64,000 nucleotides of DNA, from assembly GCF_000422805.1 (NCBI RefSeq), contig NZ_AUGT01000020.1, positions 62,001-126,000 of the forward strand. The letters run 5' to 3'. Of this stretch, positions 57,871 to 64,000 are shown in pieces. Position 1 is the stretch's first letter. Every line of letters starts with the position of its first letter. Both the position numbers and the translations under genes were made by a program. The notes beneath the pieces were generated by a model. The model saw nothing but the letters and a program-made list of their open reading frames with translations. It did not search any database and was not told where the DNA came from. The stretch is from Nocardioides halotolerans DSM 19273 (GTDB taxonomy: Bacteria > Actinomycetota > Actinomycetes > Propionibacteriales > Nocardioidaceae).

Positions 57871-59706
57871 CTAGCCCTCGTCGAGGTCCTCGGCCACCCG
57901 CCGGTGCGCCTCCCAGATCGCCTCCGGCAGGCGGTCGAACTGCTCGAGGTGCTCCTGGCGGAACCCCATCTCCTGGCGCCAGCGGTCGACGTCGATGCTG
58001 AGCACCGCCTCGAGGTCCGCCTCGCTGATCTCGAGACCCTCGAGGTTGAGCTCCTCGGCCGTCGGAACGACGCCGACCGGGGTCTGCCGGCCCTTCACCT
58101 CGCCCTTGCGGTACTGCACGAGCCAGAGCAGGGCGCGCAGGTTCTCGCGGTAGCCGGGCCAGCGGAAGTGGCCGTCCTCCGGGTCGCGCTGGAACCAGTT
58201 GACGTGCGCGAACAGCGGCTGGTCCTTGGCCGCGCCGATCACGTCGAGCCAGTGCTGGGCGTAGTCGCCCTCGCCGTAGGCCATGAACGGCCGGTTGGAC
58301 ATCGGGTCGTAGCGCAGCTGGCCGTCGACGCCCTCGGCCGCGAAGGTCGCCTCCGCACCCAGCGTGAGGCCGTCGTAGACGCCCTCGGCGAGGTCGGTGA
58401 TCGCGCGGACCAGCGGCTCGCGGTCGCGCGTGCGGCCGCCGAAGATGATGACGTCGACCGGCACGCCGCGCGGGGTCTCGTAGTCGTCGGCGACATTCGG
58501 CACGTTGGCCAGCGTCGTCGTGAAGCGGCTGTTGGGGTGCGCCCAGGGCTCGTTCTGCTCCTCGGGCGTCCGCTCGGTGATCGGCGTGCCCTTCCAGTCG
58601 AGCCAGCCCGTGGCGTCGGCCGGCGGCTCGGGCGTGCGGCCCTCCCACCAGACCTCCTGGGTGGTGGGGTTGTAGGCGACGTTCGTGAAGATCGCGCCCG
58701 AGCCGGGCCGGATCGAGTCCAGCGCGGTCGGGTTGGTGAGCTCGTTGGTGTCCTTGGCGACGCCGAAGACGCCGTTCTCCGGGTTGAAGCCCAGCACCCG
58801 GCCCGACTCCTCGTCGGCCCACAGCCAGGTGATGTCGTCGCCGTAGAACTCGACGTGGTAGCGGTCGCCGAGGGCGTCGGGCGCCAGCGTCATCGCGAGG
58901 TTGGTCTTGCCCGAGGCGCTCGGGAAGCCGCCGGCGATGTGGTACTTCTCGCCGGTCTGCTTGTCGACGACGCCGAGCAGCATGAACTGCTCGCCGAGGA
59001 AGCCGTTCTTCCAGCCGTCGTACATCGCCTGGCGCAGGCCGTGGGCGATCTTGCCGAGCAGCGCGTTGCCGCCGTACGACGAGCCGTAGTGGAGGATCGT
59101 GCGCTCGTCGGCGACCGTGACGAAGTAGCGCTTGTCGTCGGGCGTGCCGTGGCCGAGGGTCGGCAGGTCGCCGGTCACGTGGACGGCGCGCACGAACGAG
59201 TTGGGGTCGGTGAGGTTGTCGACGTGGTCCTTGCTGACCCGCGCCATGCGGATCATGTGCAGCACCACCGGCCGGCAGTCGGTGAGCTCGACTCCCGCAG
59301 CGAACGCCTCGAGGGGCGAACCCGGGGGCGCCATCAGGTAGGGGATGACGTACATCGTCTTGCCGCGCGACTGCCCGGCGACGAGCTCGTTGAAGAGCTC
59401 CTTCATCTCCGAGGCCGGGCGCCAGTTGTTGTAGACGCCCTGGTCGGCCGGGTCGTTGGTGGCGACGATCGTGCGCTCCTCGGAGCGCGCGGTGTCCTTG
59501 ACGTAGGAGCGGGAGTAGTAGAGGCCCTCGCCCGCCGGCATCAGCTCGCCGGCGTCGAGCGCCTCCTGGACCAGGCGCGCGTCGTCGTCCGCGCTGACGA
59601 CCTCGATGCGGTCGGGCTGCGTGATGGCCGCCCAGTGGGCGACGTAGTCGCGCACCTGCTGGTTCTTGATCCCGGCCTCGTCGAGAGCGGCTTCAACGTC
59701 CGTCAT
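57871..59706 (-). CDS. pckG: Phosphoenolpyruvate carboxykinase (GTP)
   Basis: The 611-residue enzyme interconverts oxaloacetate and PEP with GTP in gluconeogenesis. It has the GTP-PEPCK loops YNNWRPASEM and SSYGGNALLGKI, the P-loop GGFPSASGKTNLAM (about 259-272), and FYGDDITWLW. The active-site Cys usual in FPSACGKTN is Ser265 here. AAGGA lies about ten bases before the ATG at 59704-59706. Upstream lies a nested inverted repeat at 59835-59873. The gene stands alone. Confidence 0.95.
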   Translation of the reverse strand: MTDVEAALDEAGIKNQQVRDYVAHWAAITQPDRIEVVSADDDARLVQEALDAGELMPAGEGLYYSRSYVKDTARSEERTIVATNDPADQGVYNNWRPASEMKELFNELVAGQSRGKTMYVIPYLMAPPGSPLEAFAAGVELTDCRPVVLHMIRMARVSKDHVDNLTDPNSFVRAVHVTGDLPTLGHGTPDDKRYFVTVADERTILHYGSSYGGNALLGKIAHGLRQAMYDGWKNGFLGEQFMLLGVVDKQTGEKYHIAGGFPSASGKTNLAMTLAPDALGDRYHVEFYGDDITWLWADEESGRVLGFNPENGVFGVAKDTNELTNPTALDSIRPGSGAIFTNVAYNPTTQEVWWEGRTPEPPADATGWLDWKGTPITERTPEEQNEPWAHPNSRFTTTLANVPNVADDYETPRGVPVDVIIFGGRTRDREPLVRAITDLAEGVYDGLTLGAEATFAAEGVDGQLRYDPMSNRPFMAYGEGDYAQHWLDVIGAAKDQPLFAHVNWFQRDPEDGHFRWPGYRENLRALLWLVQYRKGEVKGRQTPVGVVPTAEELNLEGLEISEADLEAVLSIDVDRWRQEMGFRQEHLEQFDRLPEAIWEAHRRVAEDLDEG

Positions 59707-59834
59707 CGCTGGCGATCCTTCTGTCGAGGTGACAAGTTCGTCGGATGGCGCGGCACCGTTGTCGCGACTTTCCCGAAACTGTGTGCGGCGGCCCCGGGGC
59801 CTCCGCGGAACGCCGACGCTACCTCCGACCGGAG

Positions 59835-59873
59835 CCCGGACATATTGGATCGGTCCAAGCACTATGGTCCGGG
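59835..59873. promoter_or_regulatory. Nested inverted repeat upstream of pckG
   Basis: CCCGGAC (59835-59841) pairs with GTCCGGG (59867-59873); inside, TTGGA (59845-59849) pairs with TCCAA (59854-59858). The stretch is AT-rich (CATATTGG, CTATGG) and lies between pckG and tRNA-Arg, so it may be the pckG promoter region or an operator. Confidence 0.45.
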
Positions 59874-59957
59874 TCACACTGCAGGATTCGGACCACCGAT
59901 GCGGGTCGGCTATCCTCGTCCAGTCCCGCGGACGACCACGTGTCAGCCGTCGGACGG

Positions 59958-60030
59958 GCGCCCGTAGCTCAACGGATAGAGCATCTGACTACGGATCAGA
60001 AGGTTTGGGGTTCGAATCCCTACGGGCGCG
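59958..60030 (+). tRNA. tRNA-Arg (anticodon ACG)
   Basis: The 73-base sequence has acceptor stem GCGCCCG/CGGGCGC, D arm GCTC...GAGC, anticodon stem-loop TCTGA-CTACGGA-TCAGA with ACG, and T arm with TTCGAAT. CCA is not encoded. It reads CGU/CGC (via inosine). TATCCT at 59911-59916 may be its -10 box. Confidence 0.96.
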
Positions 60031-60132
60031 CAAAGTCCTCCGGACACCTCTCCACGTCGTCGCGTCTCGCGGTGTCTCGCCGCACCAGCGCGAGGCCCGC
60101 GCCGTGCGGCGCGGACCTCCTCGCGTGGTTCG

Positions 60133-62658
60133 CTACTTCAGCTTGAAGGTCCGCTTGCCGGAGCCGGCGGCGTACTGCCCGTCGCCGACGTAGGTCGCGG
60201 TCGCCTTGAGCCTGGTCGTGGCCGGCGCCCGGAGCTTGAACGTCGCGATGCCGTTCTTCAGAGTCGCCGTCCGCTTCTTCGAGCCGATCTTCAGGGTGAT
60301 TGTGCCGGTGGCGGGGAGGGCGCCGACCGTCGTGACGGAGACCTTGACCTTGCCCGGCCTGCCCTTCTTCAGCTTGCCGGAGAACGTCAGCGCCGAGGCC
60401 GACTTGTCGACGGTGGTCGCGCTCGTCGAGGACGCCACGTCGTAGAGGTCGTCACCGGAGTAGACGGCGGACAGGGTCGTCGCGCCCGCGGCCGCCGGGG
60501 TCCAGGTGACCGCGGCGGTCCCGTCGGGCCCGAGGATGGCGGTCCCGAGCGCGACACCGTCACGGGTGAGCGTCACCGGACCGGACGGCTTCGGGCCGGC
60601 CGGGCCGGTCGCCGTGATCGTGGTGGTGACGGCGCGGCCGCGGGTCGCGCCCGGCGTGCTGAGCGACAGCGCCGCCGTCCGGGCCACGGTGGTGACACCG
60701 ATCTGCGCGGTCGCGGTGCCGCCCTGGCCGTCGGACACGGTGACCGTGAACGAGTCGCTCGCGGTCTTGGCCGTCGGCGCGTAGGTCACGGTGAGGTCCT
60801 CGTGGGTCACCGTGCCGTGCGCGGGCGTGCTGCTCGAGGTGACGGTGACGGTGTCGCCGTCGACGTCGACCGGCGCCAGGACCGTCGACACCGGGGTGCC
60901 CGCGGTCGTGCTCAGCACGACGTCGGAGACCGTCGGGGCGTCGTTGACCGGGGTGACCGTGAGCGAGACGGTGGCGGCGGCGGACGTCGCGGTGCCGTCG
61001 CTGACCGTGAACGTGAAGGAGTCGGGGCCGTGGTAGTTCGCCGCGGGGGTGTAGGTCGCCTGGCCGCCGGTCGTGACGGTGAGCGTGCCGTGGTCGGGGT
61101 CGAGCCCCTTGGCGTAGGTCAGGATGTCGTCATCGTCCTCGTCGGTGCCCGTGAGGGTGATCGCCTTCACCGCGTCCTCCGGCGTGGTCACGCCGTCCTG
61201 CGCGTTCGCCACCGGAACGTGGTTGCCGCCCGCGCCCTCGACCGTGATCGAGACCGTCGCCGGTGCGGAGGTCACGGTGCCGTCGTTGGCGGTGAACGTG
61301 AACGAGTCCGGTCCTGAGTAGCCCGTGGTCGGGGTGTAGGTGGCCTGCGCTCCGGCCAGGACCACCGAGCCGTGGCTCGGCTGGGTGCCGATCGCGTAGG
61401 TGAGGGTGTCGCCGTCGACGTCGGTGCCGGCGAGGGTGATCACCGTGGGGGTGCCGGCGGGTGTGCTCGCGCTCTGCGGGGTGGCGACGGGTGCGTCGTT
61501 GACCGGGGTGACCGTGATCGTCACGGTCGTGGCCGCCGTGCCGCCCTTGCCGTCGGAGACGGTGACGCCGACGGTGTCCTGGCCGTGGAAGTTCGTGGCG
61601 GGGGTGTAGCTCAGGGTCGACCCGCCGGTGATGCTCGTCGTGCCGTGCGCGGCCGGGGTGGTGACCGACCAGGTGAGCGCGTCGCCGTCGGGGTCGGTGG
61701 CGGTGAGGGCCACGGTGGTCGCGGTGTCCTCGTCGGTCGTCTTGGCCATCGGCGCCGTCGTCGGGGGCTGGTTCGGCTGGACGACGCACGCGCCCGCCGG
61801 GGCGCTGCTGCCCCAGATCGAGCACACCCACTCGGGGTGGTCGATGAAGGGGTTGCGGTTGTGCTGGTAGTCGGCGTCGATCAGGTTGTTGCGCAGCCGC
61901 TCCGCGTCGTCCGGCGGGTCGGCGAGCGACCACGCGACGAGCGTCGAGAGCTTGCCCAGCTGGCTGCCGCTGTCACCGACCTGGTTCCACATCTTGAGGT
62001 CGACGGCGAACTGGTCGTCGGCGTCGCCGTTGTAGCGCACGTCCATGTACATGATGCCGCGGGCGATGTCGCCCTTGACGGCATTGCGGGGTTCGAAGGA
62101 GTCGCCGTCGGCGTGGCAGAGGACGGGGCAGCCCGGGACGCTGGCCGCACCGCCGTTGTCATAGTCCTTGTTCCCGCGCGAGGAGTTGCTGGTCGCACGT
62201 GAGGGCCGCATGTGGAACAGGTCGGTCCCCGGCCCGGCCGCGGTGTTGAAGCTGCCGCGGCTCTGCGGCCAGGTGTGCTCCCGGTTCCACGAGTCGGCGT
62301 TCGGACACGTGTTGCCGCACCGGTTGCCGGCGTCAAGGCTGTCGCCGGAGTAGACGTCGATGATCTTGGTCGGGTCGTTCGGGTCCCTGTCGAGCACCAC
62401 CATGGCGTCCCACACCCCTGGGGAGTAGTTCACCCGGGTGTGCCCGTCGATGATCTCGTTGAGCTTGAGCGCGAGCGCGGTGCCGGTCAGACCCTCGGTG
62501 CCGGCGTAGTACGTCGCCGGGTCGTGCGGGGCGTCGCGGGTCGCCTCGCCAGCGGAGGCCGCGGCGGCCCCGGCCTCGGGCGTCGCGACGACGAGGGTCA
62601 GGCCCGCCCAGCCGATCGCCGACGCGGCGAGGGTGGCGATGAGGCGACGAGTGCGCAT
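60133..62658 (-). CDS. Secreted endonuclease I with cadherin-like and Ig-like repeats
   Basis: The 841-residue protein has a signal peptide (MRTRRLIATLAASAIGWAGL, ending near AGA). An endonuclease I domain at about 45-290 has catalytic WNREHTWPQSRG, DLFHMRPSRATSNSSRGNKD and RNPFIDHPEWV. Then come four beta-sandwich repeats of the cadherin/Big_9 type (each with VNDAPV or VPVANAQ linkers and YTPATNFHGQDTVGVTVSDG-like cores, about 300-650), a Big_3-type Ig domain, and a basic C-terminal segment. It probably degrades DNA outside the cell. Confidence 0.9.
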   Translation of the reverse strand: MRTRRLIATLAASAIGWAGLTLVVATPEAGAAAASAGEATRDAPHDPATYYAGTEGLTGTALALKLNEIIDGHTRVNYSPGVWDAMVVLDRDPNDPTKIIDVYSGDSLDAGNRCGNTCPNADSWNREHTWPQSRGSFNTAAGPGTDLFHMRPSRATSNSSRGNKDYDNGGAASVPGCPVLCHADGDSFEPRNAVKGDIARGIMYMDVRYNGDADDQFAVDLKMWNQVGDSGSQLGKLSTLVAWSLADPPDDAERLRNNLIDADYQHNRNPFIDHPEWVCSIWGSSAPAGACVVQPNQPPTTAPMAKTTDEDTATTVALTATDPDGDALTWSVTTPAAHGTTSITGGSTLSYTPATNFHGQDTVGVTVSDGKGGTAATTVTITVTPVNDAPVATPQSASTPAGTPTVITLAGTDVDGDTLTYAIGTQPSHGSVVLAGAQATYTPTTGYSGPDSFTFTANDGTVTSAPATVSITVEGAGGNHVPVANAQDGVTTPEDAVKAITLTGTDEDDDDILTYAKGLDPDHGTLTVTTGGQATYTPAANYHGPDSFTFTVSDGTATSAAATVSLTVTPVNDAPTVSDVVLSTTAGTPVSTVLAPVDVDGDTVTVTSSSTPAHGTVTHEDLTVTYAPTAKTASDSFTVTVSDGQGGTATAQIGVTTVARTAALSLSTPGATRGRAVTTTITATGPAGPKPSGPVTLTRDGVALGTAILGPDGTAAVTWTPAAAGATTLSAVYSGDDLYDVASSTSATTVDKSASALTFSGKLKKGRPGKVKVSVTTVGALPATGTITLKIGSKKRTATLKNGIATFKLRAPATTRLKATATYVGDGQYAAGSGKRTFKLK

Positions 62659-62746
62659 GACGCTCCTGCGGGTTGCCGGCAGCGGCGCCGGGGCGGTTCG
62701 TGTCGGGGCAACCTACGGGGTGTGGCACCGGACGCATATTCCTCGA

Positions 62747-62762
62747 TGTGACCTGGGTCATG
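62747..62762. promoter_or_regulatory. Crp/GlxR-like site upstream of the endonuclease gene
   Basis: TGTGACCTGGGTCATG has the core TGTGA-N6-TCA, and differs from the site at 53240-53255 in only a few bases. It lies 89 bases upstream of the endonuclease start. Confidence 0.5.
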
Positions 62763-62810
62763 CGGGCCATGTTGGCCTGATCCAGACGGTCTACGCCGCC
62801 GGAAATGACG

Positions 62811-62844
62811 AACCTCCCGGGTGCCGTACGGCACCCGGGAGGTT
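62811..62844 (-). terminator. 34-bp perfect palindrome, terminator
   Basis: Arms AACCTCCCGGGTGCC (62811-62825) and the matching reverse complement (62830-62844) enclose GTAC. It lies ten bases after the stop of the gene at 62855, on the minus strand, and is followed by CGTCATTTCC. Confidence 0.75.
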
Positions 62845-62854
62845 GTTGTCCTGG

Positions 62855-63451
62855 TCAGGCGTGCTGAGCAACCTGCGCCGGGGCGGGGCGCTCGGCGGTG
62901 TGCTCGACCCGGCGTGCGTGCCAGAGCCCGAGCAGGACGAGCACCAGGAGCACGGCCGCGGCGCCGAAGGAAACGTATGCGGCGATGCCGGTGATGGTGC
63001 CGATCGTGGCGAACGCGTAGCCGTAGAGCAGCAGGCCCCGCAGGGTGTTGCCCATGAACAGCGTCTGGCGCAGCTGACCGAGCGCCTGGCCGTCCTCGGT
63101 CGCCTTCTCCTCAGGAGACAGCTGGAGGAACTCTCCGCTGACCTCCTCGTAGGTGCGGCCGTCGCTGGCGGCGTTCATGTGCACCAGGATGTAGTGGTCG
63201 GCGAAGGCCTTGGCCTCGGCGCCGGTGTCGAGCTGGCTGCCGAAGTAGGGCTCGAGGGCCTTCTGGTCGGCCTGGGGCAGCTCGGCCACGGCCTCGGCCG
63301 TCGGCATGGTGATGTCCTGCATGACCAGCTGGTCGTGGACCTGGTCGCCGATGAAGGTGTTGGCCCAGGTGAGCAGACCACCTGCGGTGACCAGAACAGC
63401 GACGAGGGCCAGCCCCGTCCACGAGATGAGTTTGTCGAATGCCGAGCGCAT
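62855..63451 (-). CDS. Conserved membrane protein with extracytoplasmic helical domain
   Basis: The 198-residue protein has a transmembrane helix at about 10-35 (WTGLALVAVLVTAGGLLTWA), an outer or soluble middle of about 110 residues (TFIGDQVHDQLVMQDITMPT, EALGQL-type helices), then two more helices near the C-terminus (LRGLLLYGYAFATIGTITGI, AAAVLLVLVLLGLW). I recall homologues carrying a misleading dioxygenase name; nothing in the sequence supports an enzyme. GAGGAG lies before the ATG at 63449-63451. Confidence 0.7.
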   Translation of the reverse strand: MRSAFDKLISWTGLALVAVLVTAGGLLTWANTFIGDQVHDQLVMQDITMPTAEAVAELPQADQKALEPYFGSQLDTGAEAKAFADHYILVHMNAASDGRTYEEVSGEFLQLSPEEKATEDGQALGQLRQTLFMGNTLRGLLLYGYAFATIGTITGIAAYVSFGAAAVLLVLVLLGLWHARRVEHTAERPAPAQVAQHA

Positions 63452-63554
63452 GATGATCTCCTCAGTCTGCGGGGCCCTTGTGCTCCGCGATGACTCCAAG
63501 CTATGAGCGGCGGGCAGGTGCCGATCAGAGGCGGAAGGACCGCCGCGACCCGGC

Positions 63555-63581
63555 GAAGGTCCCTGGTTCGCCGGGACCTTC
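63555..63581 (-). terminator. Hairpin between the stress-protein gene and the membrane gene
   Basis: GAAGGTCCC (63555-63563) and GGGACCTTC (63573-63581) form a 9-bp stem with a 9-base loop, downstream of the universal stress protein gene on the minus strand. Confidence 0.5.
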
Positions 63582-63714
63582 AGCGCCGCCGGTGCAGACG
63601 GCCGTCCTCGCGCCGGCGGAGCGTGTCGGGCCCGGCACAGGCCGACCGGGCCGTGGGCGGCGATCGCCCCCAGCGGCCCGGTCGGCGTGAGCAGGGCGGC
63701 TCCCCAGCGGGAGG

Positions 63715-64000
63715 TCACCCGTGTGCGGCAGCGCCCGTCAGGGCGCCCCTCGACTCCGTCTCGGACCGCCCGACCTCCGACCGGAGCTCCGGCGTGACGA
63801 GCACGGGGCAGCTGCCGTGGTCGAGCGCGGCGCGCACGACCGGACCGAGGTGGGTGCCGATCGGCAGGCGGTGGTGCCGGCGACCGAGGACGAGCACGTC
63901 GGACGCCTCACCGGCGTCGAGGACCGCCTCGACCGGGGGTGCGTGACGCACCTCGATCGTCACGTCGACGTCCGGGAACTCCTCCTGCAGCGGCGCCAGC
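63715..64000 (-). CDS. Universal stress protein (UspA family), 5' end cut by window edge
   Basis: The frame is open through the right edge, so the N-terminus is missing. The visible C-terminal part (about 94 residues) has ASDVLVLGRRHHRLPIGTHL then GPVVRAALDHGSCPVLVTPE, matching the ATP-binding G-x2-G-x9-G-S/T type segment of UspA domains. A short Ser/Ala-rich tail follows. These proteins help survival in stress such as hypoxia. Confidence 0.85.
   Translation of the reverse strand, partial: LAPLQEEFPDVDVTIEVRHAPPVEAVLDAGEASDVLVLGRRHHRLPIGTHLGPVVRAALDHGSCPVLVTPELRSEVGRSETESRGALTGAAAHG

Noticed and set aside
1..64000. CRISPR array, prophage or insertion sequence
   Set aside because: No regularly spaced repeats, no cas, integrase, phage structural or transposase genes were seen; codon use and gene style are even across the window.

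Overview
The window is 64 kb of very GC-rich, densely packed DNA from a high-GC Gram-positive bacterium. It is most likely a member of the Nocardioidaceae, such as Nocardioides; this is inferred from gene content and was not tested by any search. Supporting signs are a Bpa-type proteasome activator, a GTP-dependent PEP carboxykinase, many GTGA/ATGA stop-start overlaps, several apparently leaderless GTG/ATG starts with a TAnnnT box 6-8 bases upstream, a KstR-like box, a probable 6C small RNA, and actinobacterial families of unknown function (DUF6766, DUF5926, DUF4446, DUF6457, all named from memory). Three tRNAs are present (Ser-TGA, Ser-GCT, Arg-ACG). I see no insertion sequence, prophage or CRISPR array.

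Layout. 1-7.5 kb: collagen-like secreted protein (cut by the left edge), truncated haemoglobin, a lipoprotein gene with two frameshifts coupled to a 27-residue membrane peptide and a DUF6766 protein, a ribbon-helix-helix-like gene with a palindrome over its start, RecQ helicase, deaminase, an XRE/nucleotidyltransferase toxin-antitoxin-like pair, and an oxidoreductase behind a KstR-like operator. 7.5-12.6 kb: glutathione peroxidase, SNF2 helicase plus SWIM protein, TetR regulator, thioredoxin. 13-21 kb: a leucine-degradation operon (methylcrotonyl-CoA carboxylase beta and alpha, HMG-CoA lyase) continued without a break by two sulfotransferase-like proteins flanking an unknown protein; the TetR gene and this operon share an operator. 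21-31 kb: Aat, two tandem lipoproteins, rhodanese, Fpg/Nei glycosylase, AAA ATPase, membrane and secreted proteins, GDPD. 31-38 kb: a MerR cassette, an adenylate cyclase with a stand-alone cNMP-binding protein, arginine deiminase, larB-larC with a GDT1-type transporter, and prephenate dehydratase. 38-54 kb: a double-MarR regulator facing a DHA2 exporter, a PAP2/lipid-kinase fusion, serS with HAD hydrolases, Bpa, quinone oxidoreductase, MobA, a nitrilase-family amidase, and the Ser tRNAs.

The most unusual region is 54.3-57.5 kb. Two tiny secreted-peptide precursors (49 and 43 residues, mature tails of about 18 and 14) sit at the two ends of a block holding a LuxR-type regulator and an XRE-TPR regulator. 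This resembles two receptor/pheromone pairs of the RRNPP kind known from Firmicutes and is the best candidate here for an undescribed signalling system. It is followed by the probable 6C RNA, pckG, tRNA-Arg, a large secreted endonuclease I with cadherin-like repeats, a membrane protein, and a universal stress protein cut by the right edge.

A second theme is a set of four long inverted repeats (stems of 12-18 bp, 50-72 bases in all) in intergenic positions at 12.1, 24.6, 25.0 and 33.5 kb; they look like dispersed palindromic elements rather than ordinary terminators.
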